DNA of 64,000 nucleotides from Chitinophagaceae bacterium UBA1930 (lineage in GTDB: Bacteria; Bacteroidota; Bacteroidia; Chitinophagales; Chitinophagaceae), in the NCBI GenBank assembly GCA_002337145.1, contig DDFK01000002.1:1488868-1552867 (forward strand), read 5' to 3'. Numbering within the stretch: the first letter of the stretch is position 1; each line of letters begins with the position of its first letter. The notes under the pieces were generated by a model. That model was not told the origin of the DNA. It ran no database searches and was given only the letters and a program-made list of their open reading frames with translations. Of the stretch, positions 55,101 through 63,810 are shown in pieces. Both the position numbers and the translations under genes were made by a program.

Positions 55101-58100
55101 AGTTCCAGTTATAGGTTATTGTTCCTGACGCTACTGTAGCATTGGTACTGAAAGCAAAACTGTTTCCATTGAGGCATTGGTTGCCTGCATCCACAGTAAG
55201 GTCCACATCCGCTTGGGGATGCACTGTTATGGTTTGTATGCTACTGTCTTTGCACCCATTATTGGAGGTGACGATCAATTTTACCTGATAAATGCCTGCT
55301 GCTGCATAGCTATGTGCAGGGCTTTGTGCAATGGAAGTTCCGCCATCACCAAAGGTCCAGTTATAGCTTAGGCTCCCGCCGTTTACGCTTGATGCGTTGG
55401 TGAAGGAGAAATTATTACTGCTTAAACATTGTGCATTGCTGTTGATGGAGAACGCTGCAATTGGTCCGGGATATACCGTTACTGTCCGTATCGAACTGTC
55501 CTTACAGCCATTGTTGGTAGCTACAACCAATTTTACCTGGTAGCTGCCTGGTGAGGCATAATTGTATGTTGGATTCTGTGCGGCAGATGTGCCACCGTCA
55601 CCAAAGCTCCAGTTATAGGTTATTGTTCCTGTGGCCACAGTGGCATTGGTACTGAAAGCAAAACTGTTTCCACTGAAGCATTGGTTACCTGTATTGATGG
55701 AGAAAGCCACACCTGTTGGTTTGGGATATACCGTTATTGTTTGTGTGATACTGTCCTTGCAGCCGTTATTCGATGTTGCGATCAATTTTATCTGGTAGGC
55801 ACCGGCTGCTGCATAGGGATGTATCGGGTCCTGTGCCGTGGAAGTTCCCCCATCACCAAAGTTCCAGCTATAGCCCAGGTTCCCGCTGCTTACACCCGAT
55901 GTGTTGGTAAAGGAAAAATTGTTGCTGCTTAAACATTGTGCATTGTTATTGATGCTGAACCCTGCCACTGGCTGTGGATAGACCATTGCCGGCTGCGTTG
56001 CACTGTCCTTGCAGCCATTGGCTGTTGTAACCACCAGCCTTACCTGGTAGATGCCTGCTGCTGCATAGGAATGTGCCGGGTTCTGTGCTGTGGAAGTCCC
56101 ACCATCACCAAAGTTCCAACTATAACCTACCGTTCCTGTGGCCACAGCGGCGTTGGTGCTGAAAGCAAAACTGTTTGCAATGAGGCACTGGTTGGCCATG
56201 TTAACCGTATAGCTGACACCTGTTGGTTGTGGATATACCGTTATGGTTTGTGTTGCACTGTCCTTGCAGCCATAGTTGGTGGTTACAATCAATTTTACCT
56301 GGTAGGTGCCTGAGGAAGCATAGCTATGTGTCGGGTTCTGTAAATAGGAAGTCTGGCCATCACCAAAGTCCCAACTATACATTATTGTCCCCATGGCCAC
56401 AGCGGCACTGGTGGTAAATACAAAGTTGTTGCTGCTCAAGCATTGATTGGCTATATTGACACTATAGTTAACGCCTGTTGGTTGCGGATATACTGTTATG
56501 GTTTGCGTTGCACTGTCCTTGCAACCGTTGTTGGAAGTCACCACCAGCTTTACCTGGTAGGCACCTGCTGCCGTATAACTATGTGCAGGATCTTTTGCAG
56601 TGGATGTTTGCCCGTCACCAAAGCTCCATGAATAGGTCATTGTTCCGCTGCTTACGGTTGATGTGTTGGTGAACGCAAAATTGTTGTTGCTTGCACATTG
56701 TGGATTGTTATTGGTAGAGAAGCCTGCCACAGGTTGGGGGTAAGCAGTTACCGTTTGTATTGAACTATCCTTGCAGCCATTGTTGGTGGTTACAATCAAT
56801 TTTACCTGGTAGGTGCCCTCCGTTGCATAACTATGCAATGGATTCTGTAAAGCGGAAGTTCCTCCGTCACCGAAATTCCAATTATAGGTTACCGTTCCCC
56901 CACCAACACCGGCGTTGGTCGTGAACCCAAAACTGTTTCCCTTCAGGCATTGGTTGCCTGCATTAACAGTATAGCTCACCCCTGTTGGCTGCGAGTACAC
57001 TGTAACGGTTTGAGTGGTACTGTCCTTACAGCCATTGCTGGTGGTTACAATCAATTTTACCTGATAAGTGCCTGCTGCCGTATAGCTATGTGACGGATCC
57101 TGCAAAGCAGAAGTGCCACCATCACCAAAGTTCCAGCTATAGGTTAATATTCCTGCTGCCACAGCGGCATTGCTAGTGAACACAAAACTGTTGCTGTTCA
57201 GGCATTGGTTGCCTGCATTAACCGTGTAGCTGACGCCCGTTGGCTGTGGGTATACCGTTATTGTTTGTGTACTGCTGTCCTTGCAGCCATTATTGGAGGT
57301 GACAATCAATTTTACCTGGTAGGTACCTACTGCTGTATAGGCATGTACGGGGTTTTGTGCAGTGGAATTTCCCCCATCGCCAAAACTCCAGTTGTAAGCA
57401 ATGCTTCCACTACTTATGGTGGAGGTATTGGTGAAGGAAAAACTGTTGCTGTTGAAGCATTGTGCGTTATTGTTGGTAACGAAGCCTGCCGTTGGCTGCG
57501 GATGGACTGTTATGGTTTGTGCTGCACTGTCGCTGCAACCATTGTTTGTTGTAACCACCAGCTTTATAAGATATGTTCCCGCAGCAGTAAAAGTATGTGT
57601 TGGGTTCTGTACAGCGGCTGTTCCCCCATCACCAAAGTCCCAACTATAACTTAAGGTACCTGTGGCCACAATGGCATTGGCATTAAATGTATAACTGTTG
57701 CCGTTCAGGCATTGGTTAGCAGTATTGGTAATATAAGTTACGTTTGTTGGCTGGGCATATACGGTTGCATCCTTTACAATGCTGTCCTTGCAACCATTGT
57801 TGGTGGTAATGATCAACTTAACAGGATAGGTTCCCGCTGAAAGGTAGCTATGGCTTGGGTTCTGTAAGGTGGAAGTCTGACCGTCACCAAAATCCCAGTT
57901 GTAGCCAATGCTGCCAGTGCTTATGCTTGCATTGGTGGTAAATAAAAAAACATTACTGCTTAAACATTGTGTACCTGAGTTGAATGCGAAATCCACGCCC
58001 AATGGCTGGGCATATACGGTTATGTTTTTGGTTAGGCTATCCTTGCAGCCATTGTCCGTTGTAACAATCAACTTAACAGGATAGGTCCCTGCTGAAACAT

Positions 58101-61100
58101 AACTGTGGCTTGGGTTCTGCAAGGTGGAAGTCTGGCCGTCGCCAAAGCTCCAGGAATAGGCAACTGTTCCTGAACCAACAGTTGCATTGGTATTGAACAC
58201 AAAACTGTTCCCATTTAAACACTGGCTTCCGGCATTTACCGTAAAAGCCATGGCGGTTGGTTGCTGAAAAACTGTCACGTTTTGTGTAATGCTGTCTTTG
58301 CAGCCCTGATTGGTTGTCACCACCAGCTTAATTATGTACGTGCCTGCTGCAACATAAGCATGTGCCGGGTTCTGTGCTGTGGAAGTTCCCCCATCGCCAA
58401 AGTTCCAATTGTACTGCACAATGGTTCCACTGCTTACGGTGGATGTGTTGGTAAAACTGAAATTGTTGTTGCCCAGGCATTGCTGGCTGTTGTTACTGGT
58501 AAACCCTGCAACCGGTTGGGGATACACTGTTATGTTATGTGTTGCAGTGTCGTTGCAGCCATAATCGGTGGCTATTACCAGTTTCACAGTATAGGTACCT
58601 GTAGTGGCATAGGTATTTGTCGGGTTTTGCAAAGTGGATGTTTGACCATCGCCAAAATCCCAATGGTAGGTAATGCTGCCGGTACTTACAGTGGCGTTGG
58701 TAGTAAATGCAAAACTGTTGCTGCTTAGGCACTGTGCATTGGCATTAACGCTAAAGTCCACACCTGTTGGCTGGGCATGGAGCGTAACGTTTTGAATGAT
58801 GCTGTCCTTGCAGCCGTTACTGGTTGTTACCACCAGTTTAATATTGTATGTGCCGTCCACTGCATAGGTATGTGCCGGGTTCTGTAAAGTGGATGTTTGC
58901 CCGTCACCAAAATCCCAGTTATAGGTTACTGTTCCTGTGGCCACAGTGGCATTGGTATTAAAGGCAAAGCTGTTCCCATTTACGCATGGCGATGTTGCGT
59001 TGATGGTAAAAGCCACGCCTGTTGGCTGCGGGTACACGGTTACGTTATTGACTGTGCTGTCTATACAGCCATTATTGGTTGCTACCATCAATGTAACAGG
59101 ATAGGTTCCTGCTGCTGCATAATTATGTGTTGGGTTTTGAAGGTTAGAAGCTGTGCCATCGCCAAAATTCCAGGTATAAGCAATGCTTCCCGAGCTGACG
59201 GTTGCATTGGTGTTAAAAGCGAAGCTATTGTTGCTAAGGCATTGGTTGCCTGCATTCATAACAATGTCCACATTTGCAGGTTGTGGATACACTGTTATGT
59301 TGTGCATTGTGCTGTCCTTGCAGCCATTGTCTGTTGTAACGACCAGTTTTACCTGATAGTTGCCCGAAACCGTGTAAGCATGTGTGGGGGACTGTTGGGT
59401 CGAGGTTTGCCCATCACCAAAGTTCCAGTTGTAGGCTGTGATGGTTCCCGTGCTTACAGTAGATGTACTGGTAAAGGCAACACTGTTATTACGCAAACAT
59501 TGCGGGTTGGTGTTGATGGTGAATCCCGGAACGGGCTGCGGGAAACCTGTTACGTTCCGTGTAATGCTGTCCTTGCAGCCCTGATCCGTAGTTACAACCA
59601 GTTTCACCTGATAGGTGCCGGCTGCAGTATAGTTATGCGTGGCAGTAGGACCAGTAGCTACGGTGCCATCACCAAAATACCAGTTATAGGCTGTTATGTT
59701 GCCACTGTTTACTGTGGCTGCGGCATTGAACGAGAAGCTATTGCCACTAAAGCATTGCGAACTGCTGTTGATGCTGAAGTTCACGCCTTCGGGTTGCGGG
59801 CTTACTGTTATGTACTGCGTGGTACTGTCCTTGCATCCATTGTTGGTTGTAACCACCAGTTTTACCTGGTAAGTGCCTGGTATGGAATAACTGTATGTTG
59901 GGGCCTGTTGGGAAGATGTTGCACCATTGCCAAAGTCCCAATTGTACTGCACAATAGCCCCACTGCTTACGGTGGATGTATTGGTAAATACAAAAATGTT
60001 GCTGCCGAAACATTGATGGATGGTGTTTACTGTATAGCTGGCAATGGGCTTCGGAAAAACAGTGACCGTTTGCATGCTGCTGTCAATACAGCCATTGTTG
60101 GTGGTTACGATAAGCTTAACCACATAGATGCCCGCTGAGGCGTAGCTATGTGTTGGGTACTGTTGGGTTGAGGTTTGCCCATCACCAAAGTTCCATGTGT
60201 AATTGACGGTACCGCTGCCTACAGAGGCATTGGTAGTGAACCCAAAACTGTTATTGCTTAAACACTGGTTGCCTGTGTTGATGGTATAGTTTACGTTTAT
60301 TGGCTGGGGATAGACGGTCAATGTTTGAGTGGTACTGTCCTTGCAGCCATTGTTGGTTGTAACCACTAGCTTCACTTGGTAAGTGCCCGATAACGCATAA
60401 ATATGTGCAGGGGCCTGTGCAGAGGAACTACCACCATCACCAAAAGTCCAGGAGTAACCAGTAATGCTTCCACTGCTTACAGTGGATGTATTGGTAAAAC
60501 TGAAATTGTTGCTGCTTAGGCATTGCGGGTTGCTATTGGTAGCGAAGCCTGCCACAGGCTTAGGGTCCACTGTTACTGTTTGTGTGGTGCTGTCCTTGCA
60601 GCCATTATCGGTTGTTACCACCAATTTTACCTGATAAGTTCCCGATGAGGCATAAGCATGTACAGGATCCTGTGCAGAGGCACTGCCACCATCGCCAAAT
60701 GTCCAGGAATAGCCGGCAATGCTTCCACTGCTTACAGCGGATGTGCTGGTGAAACTGAAACTGTTGCCACCCAAGCATTGTGCAACATTGTTAATGGTGA
60801 AAGCCGCTACAGGTTCGGGTGCTATGGTTATGGTTTTGGTGGTACTGTTTTTACAGCCGTTGTTGGTTGTGGCCAACAATGTTACCTGGTAGCTACCTGC
60901 TGCTGCATAGCTATGTGAAGGATGCTGTGCAATGGACGTTTGTCCATCACCAAAACTCCAATTGTACGATGAGATGTTCCCATTGGCTACGGTAGATGAA
61001 TTGCTGAAAGCAAAACTGTTGCCCATCAGGCATTGTTGATTGTTGGTAGTGAAATTGGGGGCAGGCAAATCGAACAGGTTAATGGAAACCGTATCCGTGG

Positions 61101-63810
61101 TGGCAGGGCAGTTATCATTTGTAATGGTCCACACAAGCTGGTAAGTGCCATAGTGGTTATAAGTAAACGTTGATGAAGGGGAATGGATGTCACCAAAGGA
61201 AGCATTGCCACCTGTTGGTTGAGAAAGCAATGTCCATGTACCGGTTTCAAAATGCCTGGCTGTGTCAATATTTGCATTCAGCTTAATGGAAGATGAATTG
61301 TAATAGCAAATAGTGGTATCGTTCCCTGCATGGGCAATGGTGGTGGCGGGCCTGTTCCTGACAACCACCGTATCTGCCGAGGACGGGCAGGCATTGGCTG
61401 CATCACTGATCTTCCATACAAAATAATAATCATTGTTATTGCCCGTCAATCCTGTAACGGTGGTATTTGCATTGTTGGGATTGGTAAGGATTGCTGTGGG
61501 TAATCCAATCTGGTACCATGTTCCCGTGCCGCTACTGGGCGTATTTGCTGCAAGTGCCGTAACTATTGCATTGCAGAGCATCTGGTCGTTGCCTGCAACA
61601 GCAATGGAAACTTTGGGATGAACAACCACATACTGCGTATCGGCCTTACTTACGCAGCCCGAATCGCTGATGGCAGTTATAATATAACGTACCACACCTG
61701 GGGTATTGGTATTGTTGACCAGCACATCGGTAATGGATTGGTTGACCGATGAAGTAGTGGTCTGGCTGGTATTGCCCGAAACGGTTCCGGAAACTACAGT
61801 TGACTGCCATGAAAAATGGCTGCCTGTCATGGAACTTCCCAAGGCAATACTTGCTGCCGTATTGGTACAGATGGTATCTGAATTATTGATTGTGGTCAAT
61901 ACGGGAACAGGTACTATATCCACATGCACCCTTGCAGTATCCCTGCAGCCCCTGCTGTCTATCAATATCACGGAATAATAGCCACTGTCCGAATAAACAG
62001 TATGGTATTTTATGGTATCGGGTCTGGTGGAAGTAAAGTTATTGGGGCCGTACCAATGGTAACTATAAGCAGGCGTGCCACCTGTTACCACGGTTCCCAA
62101 TATCAGTTCCGTATCGTAACAAATGGGCGTGTTGGCATGGGCAGTAACAGTGGGCAATGTATTGACGATATAGTTGACCGAGTTGGAAATGGAAGTACAG
62201 GTAAGACTGCTGAGGCTTGCTGCATCAGGGCCCACAATAACCCGGTAGAGACCTGCATCTGTTATGGAAACCTTGGTAAATACCAGATTGGGAGTAGTGG
62301 ATGGGCTGCCAACATTTACCCATGTGGTGCCCCCATCACTGCTTTTCTGCCATTGGAATGCAGGATTGGTATAAGGGCTGTTCACCAGTACGGCAGCAAT
62401 GGTATCCGACATGCCCACACATGCCCCTGTGCCTGCATTGACACTTGCCGTAACAGTTGGGGCACAGGCTGTAAATACAATATCATCCACCGCAATATCG
62501 TCGCCCCAAAAACCGCAGCTAGGATTTGCAGGGTATGAGCAGCCACTTGGAAGATGGGAAGATGACGGTTGATTCTTGGTGTTCCAATCCACCATTTGCA
62601 GTACCAATGAGGTAGTACCGATGGGCAGTGCAAATTGGAAACCATATTGTTGCCATGCATAATTGCCTCCGCTAGGGGGGGCAGGTACATTGCCTGTTGT
62701 GTAGGATGCCAAAAGTGATCCCGTTCTTGTAACAGGGTCCCATCCATTGGTGTCAAATATTTTGAAGGTAACCCTAGGGAAAATATAGGCAGTTCCGGAA
62801 GGTGCATTATTGGGCTGCACATTTGCCAGCCATGCAGAAAAATTGAATATTGAACCGGGGCATAATCCAGCCACAGTTTTTGTAAAGAACACGGAATCCA
62901 CAAGCCCTGCATTTACCAACAATAGGTTGCCTGCACCATTATTGCCTGTGGTATGGTCCCCTCCTGTTGCCCAAGTAATAGGTGCGCCGCCTGTAGGGAT
63001 AGTAAAAGCCCAACTGGCATTCAGGACACGGGGCGTTACCATATACCCCCCATCCTGTTGCATGGTATAGGGCTTGTAGAAATAACTGGTGTTAAATCCT
63101 GCCGGAACCGTAGACGAGTTGAAGTTTATATCATCAAGGTAAAAAGTAAGTGGATTGGAAGCATTGGTGCCACCTAAATTAAAAACAAGGGATGCAGTAG
63201 TTACAGTAGCCGGTATGGTAAAGGTATCACTGACCTGTATCCAGGTATTCCTAGTGGCAATCGTATGTGGAATGGCCCTAAAAGGGGTTGTGCTGACACC
63301 ATTGGTATCTACCAGAAATTGAAAAGTGCTACTGTTAATGGTTGCCCTTATCCAATAGGTAACCTGGTAAGTAATGCCAGGTGTAACAGCAAAAGACGAA
63401 GAGCCTAACTGCAGACTTGCAAGCGTATTGCCAGAATTGGTATTGTTGGTGGCCTGTATGGCCCACGCACCTGCCCGGGCCGTTACATTTTGCCTTGTAA
63501 TGGCACCGTTTGATTGACTTAGGATTGCCCAATCGGCAGCGGGTGTCCCGGTTGTTTCAAAACCATTATTGAGCACAACAGGCAACGAACCAAAATCCTC
63601 TTTGAACACAGGCGTTATTGCTGTATTGGTACATAAACCCTGTGCAAAGGCAGCAGGACTTGTACCTCCAAGGATAGTCAGTAAAAGCAAAACTGTTCTG
63701 ACAAGGTTCTTTACAAGGTAAGATGCAGGTGCCCGATTAGCAAAGTGCAAGAGGCGGGCCGTGGGTTGCCTATATGAATGCAGTATATCAGCAAAATGGT
63801 GGTTTCTCAT
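49150..63810 (-). CDS. Giant T9SS type B surface adhesin with 34 tandem PKD repeats
   Basis: This 4886-residue protein has a long basic leader before the signal peptide (hydrophobic core VRTVLLLLTILGG, cleavage near AAFAQ at about residue 57). Jelly-roll-like modules occupy about 60-480 (DDIAVDDIVF), then Ig-like domains to about 913. Thirty-four PKD repeats of 84-86 residues fill about 915-3797. Divergent PKD domains follow to about 4550, then Ig-like domains, and the last 90-odd residues (LTPDGDGYND, VFNRWGELVF, ITVIR) are a type B sorting domain. Each repeat has the W.FGDG strand and two conserved cysteines (QCL and GCKDS). ATG at 63810 is preferred to a TTG three codons earlier. A SprB-like adhesin or gliding role is inferred from architecture and the SprF-like neighbour. 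Confidence 0.9.
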   Translation of the reverse strand: MRNHHFADILHSYRQPTARLLHFANRAPASYLVKNLVRTVLLLLTILGGTSPAAFAQGLCTNTAITPVFKEDFGSLPVVLNNGFETTGTPAADWAILSQSNGAITRQNVTARAGAWAIQATNNTNSGNTLASLQLGSSSFAVTPGITYQVTYWIRATINSSTFQFLVDTNGVSTTPFRAIPHTIATRNTWIQVSDTFTIPATVTTASLVFNLGGTNASNPLTFYLDDINFNSSTVPAGFNTSYFYKPYTMQQDGGYMVTPRVLNASWAFTIPTGGAPITWATGGDHTTGNNGAGNLLLVNAGLVDSVFFTKTVAGLCPGSIFNFSAWLANVQPNNAPSGTAYIFPRVTFKIFDTNGWDPVTRTGSLLASYTTGNVPAPPSGGNYAWQQYGFQFALPIGTTSLVLQMVDWNTKNQPSSSHLPSGCSYPANPSCGFWGDDIAVDDIVFTACAPTVTASVNAGTGACVGMSDTIAAVLVNSPYTNPAFQWQKSSDGGTTWVNVGSPSTTPNLVFTKVSITDAGLYRVIVGPDAASLSSLTCTSISNSVNYIVNTLPTVTAHANTPICYDTELILGTVVTGGTPAYSYHWYGPNNFTSTRPDTIKYHTVYSDSGYYSVILIDSRGCRDTARVHVDIVPVPVLTTINNSDTICTNTAASIALGSSMTGSHFSWQSTVVSGTVSGNTSQTTTSSVNQSITDVLVNNTNTPGVVRYIITAISDSGCVSKADTQYVVVHPKVSIAVAGNDQMLCNAIVTALAANTPSSGTGTWYQIGLPTAILTNPNNANTTVTGLTGNNNDYYFVWKISDAANACPSSADTVVVRNRPATTIAHAGNDTTICYYNSSSIKLNANIDTARHFETGTWTLLSQPTGGNASFGDIHSPSSTFTYNHYGTYQLVWTITNDNCPATTDTVSINLFDLPAPNFTTNNQQCLMGNSFAFSNSSTVANGNISSYNWSFGDGQTSIAQHPSHSYAAAGSYQVTLLATTNNGCKNSTTKTITIAPEPVAAFTINNVAQCLGGNSFSFTSTSAVSSGSIAGYSWTFGDGGSASAQDPVHAYASSGTYQVKLVVTTDNGCKDSTTQTVTVDPKPVAGFATNSNPQCLSSNNFSFTNTSTVSSGSITGYSWTFGDGGSSSAQAPAHIYALSGTYQVKLVVTTNNGCKDSTTQTLTVYPQPINVNYTINTGNQCLSNNSFGFTTNASVGSGTVNYTWNFGDGQTSTQQYPTHSYASAGIYVVKLIVTTNNGCIDSSMQTVTVFPKPIASYTVNTIHQCFGSNIFVFTNTSTVSSGAIVQYNWDFGNGATSSQQAPTYSYSIPGTYQVKLVVTTNNGCKDSTTQYITVSPQPEGVNFSINSSSQCFSGNSFSFNAAATVNSGNITAYNWYFGDGTVATGPTATHNYTAAGTYQVKLVVTTDQGCKDSITRNVTGFPQPVPGFTINTNPQCLRNNSVAFTSTSTVSTGTITAYNWNFGDGQTSTQQSPTHAYTVSGNYQVKLVVTTDNGCKDSTMHNITVYPQPANVDIVMNAGNQCLSNNSFAFNTNATVSSGSIAYTWNFGDGTASNLQNPTHNYAAAGTYPVTLMVATNNGCIDSTVNNVTVYPQPTGVAFTINATSPCVNGNSFAFNTNATVATGTVTYNWDFGDGQTSTLQNPAHTYAVDGTYNIKLVVTTSNGCKDSIIQNVTLHAQPTGVDFSVNANAQCLSSNSFAFTTNATVSTGSITYHWDFGDGQTSTLQNPTNTYATTGTYTVKLVIATDYGCNDTATHNITVYPQPVAGFTSNNSQQCLGNNNFSFTNTSTVSSGTIVQYNWNFGDGGTSTAQNPAHAYVAAGTYIIKLVVTTNQGCKDSITQNVTVFQQPTAMAFTVNAGSQCLNGNSFVFNTNATVGSGTVAYSWSFGDGQTSTLQNPSHSYVSAGTYPVKLIVTTDNGCKDSLTKNITVYAQPLGVDFAFNSGTQCLSSNVFLFTTNASISTGSIGYNWDFGDGQTSTLQNPSHSYLSAGTYPVKLIITTNNGCKDSIVKDATVYAQPTNVTYITNTANQCLNGNSYTFNANAIVATGTLSYSWDFGDGGTAAVQNPTHTFTAAGTYLIKLVVTTNNGCSDSAAQTITVHPQPTAGFVTNNNAQCFNSNSFSFTNTSTISSGSIAYNWSFGDGGNSTAQNPVHAYTAVGTYQVKLIVTSNNGCKDSSTQTITVYPQPTGVSYTVNAGNQCLNSNSFVFTSNAAVAAGILTYSWNFGDGGTSALQDPSHSYTAAGTYQVKLIVTTSNGCKDSTTQTVTVYSQPTGVSYTVNAGNQCLKGNSFGFTTNAGVGGGTVTYNWNFGDGGTSALQNPLHSYATEGTYQVKLIVTTNNGCKDSSIQTVTAYPQPVAGFSTNNNPQCASNNNFAFTNTSTVSSGTMTYSWSFGDGQTSTAKDPAHSYTAAGAYQVKLVVTSNNGCKDSATQTITVYPQPTGVNYSVNIANQCLSSNNFVFTTSAAVAMGTIMYSWDFGDGQTSYLQNPTHSYASSGTYQVKLIVTTNYGCKDSATQTITVYPQPTGVSYTVNMANQCLIANSFAFSTNAAVATGTVGYSWNFGDGGTSTAQNPAHSYAAAGIYQVRLVVTTANGCKDSATQPAMVYPQPVAGFSINNNAQCLSSNNFSFTNTSGVSSGNLGYSWNFGDGGTSTAQDPIHPYAAAGAYQIKLIATSNNGCKDSITQTITVYPKPTGVAFSINTGNQCFSGNSFAFSTNATVATGTITYNWSFGDGGTSAAQNPTYNYASPGSYQVKLVVATNNGCKDSSIRTVTVYPGPIAAFSINSNAQCLSSNNFSFTNASSVNGGSLSYNWTFGDGGTSIAQSPAHSYAAAGIYQVKLIVTSNNGCKDSSIQTITVHPQADVDLTVDAGNQCLNGNSFAFSTNATVASGTITYNWNFGDGQASTVQNPSHSYVSEGAYQVMLVVATNNGCKDSTIQTVTVYPQPEAGFTVSNNAQCLGSNEFSFTNTSSVNNGSITYSWDFGDGQVSTAQDITHSYTAAGIYQVKLIVTSNNGCKDSSIQTVTVYPQPTGVPFIVNTGNQCLNGNSFAFSTNAAVASGTITYNWDFGDGQISAAQNPIHSYALAATYQVKLVVTTSNGCMDSSVQTVTVYPKPIAGFAISNNAQCLSRNNFSFTNTSSISNGNITYSWDFGDGGTSTAQDITHSYAVAGIYQVKLIAISNNGCKDSSIQTVTVYPQPTGVPFTVNAGSQCFSGNSFAFGTNATVGSGTIIYNWTFGDGAISTVQGPTHHYASVGTYQVKLIVTTNMGCIDSTAQTVTVYPQPVAAFTTNSSTQCLSNNSFSFINTSTVSSGNIVAYNWSFGDGGTSTAQDPTHHYASAGTYQVKLIVATNNGCSDSTTQTITVYPLPTSVSYTIHAGSQCLHDNSFAFVSNASVANGTITYAWNFGDVGTSSVQDPIHSYALAGTYQVKLTVTTNNGCMDSSVQTVMVYPEPIAGFAISSNAQCLGNNSFGFTNTSTISSGSIIAYSWDFGDGGTSTAQDPTHNYTSAGTYQVKLIVSTNNGCRDSSIQTVTVYPQPTGVAFTMNAGSQCLSSNSFVFSTNATVGSGNINYHWDFGDGQTSAVKDPTHTFAAAGTYIVKLSLITDHGCNDSAAHSVTVYPQPVAGFTVNNSQQCLSNNGFTFTATSTVSTGSITYHWDFGDGQTSAAQDPAHSYTASGTYQVKLVVTSNNGCRDSIIQPVTVNPQPVAVAFTVNAGNQCLHGNSFVFSTNASVSGGTVAYSWNFGDGGIATVQNPTHTYAAAGTYPVKLMITTYNGCVDSITSPVTVNPEAIAEITYSNQQGCAPYTILPSSIQSIDHPAANISYEWYVNGVLVGTGTTFPGYTIVNDGDTATITLKAISRFGCFNDTANVKFWTVAKPHPVFALSDTVGCGPLSINISNTTPSIGNFQYAWNFGQGQTSTNAQPGTVTFPSNTNHTDTTYTITLTASSVCDAISITKDILVRTKPKTDFMASNLTGCSPITVTFTNTSAGSNIQSFTWLFGDGTTVTTMATTVSHSYTVTTNTTFNVQLIATNSCGSDTATVPISIKPNPININIQVQNNQASGCAPLTVNLSNASSGATSYHWDFGDGNILTTTANGTVTHTYNTVGNYTVTVAATDGCGFDTIRIPVYALPLPNISFTASTAPVCIGDPVLLNNLSETGLIYNWDFGDGYNSTLYSPVHAYTAAGTYTITLTVTRPAVAGNGCTVTLTKQVVIVSQLHGAFTLSDTVGKCLPFAVSFTNQSLPSAQTTWDFGDGTTGTGNNTSHTYTQNGNYVASMVSISPGGCTYVASRNISVTAPVGNFTFPTGYQCANTLLQFQSQAQYVTGYIWDFGDGTVLNTSNAPVSHSYATPGIYHPTLTIKNNDGCNVLVPVTDSIKIDKVVAAFTAQPLQTCLGTSTNFTNNSTAYFGMQQWQWDFGDGGTSSNQHPSHPYSATGTYPVQLITTGVSGCRDTSMQSLNVQVYQVPVASINSNNDACINSSITFNATITGNDPIASYSWTLSNGATSTSSSASTTFTQAGVSTATVIVKTIYGCSATATKTVNIRPLPNVSAGTDGMVCAGNSKQLNATGADTYQWVASPGLSCTNCPNPVATPAADTYYTVVGTSSYGCVANGSVYLRVVAPFVLTANNAVMCRGDKVNLFASGAATYQWSPSNTLSAANIANPIATPAGTTTYTVTGKDAYGCFTRTANVTVTVNPLSTLYIGKDTVTTNESSYQFVTTVGISPAVTWNWTPATALSCTNCPNPFIATVGKDVSYIATITNQWGCRTSDTLRIMAFCPDAKLFIPNILTPDGDGYNDRMIVKAQGIKKVTSVKVFNRWGELVFVRNDFVPNDKTYGWDGTYKGKLVDPDVFVYVCEVICENNRTAFFKGNITVIR
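52417..61064 (-). repeat. Array of 34 PKD repeats in two classes, ordered into higher-order units
   Basis: The period is 252-258 bp. Class A repeats start [VI]AGF or similar and carry FTNTS[TS]; class B repeats start TGV.[YF] and carry F.TNA[TA]. From N- to C-terminus the order is A A A B A B, then ABBB ABBB (about 59530 down to 57490), ABB ABB (down to about 55970), then AB seven times (down to 52417). The periodic units imply duplications of two-, three- and four-domain blocks. Confidence 0.75.

Noticed and set aside
58897..60138. 413-codon plus-strand ORF, with many shorter look-alikes, opposite the adhesin gene
   Set aside because: They recur with the 255-bp repeat period and mirror the repeated coding strand; the translations are repeat-derived (cysteine- and glycine-rich) without signals or start context.
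52417..61064. Regularly spaced repeats suggesting a CRISPR array
   Set aside because: The period is 252-258 bp, the whole stretch is one open frame, and repeats are protein-level PKD domains.
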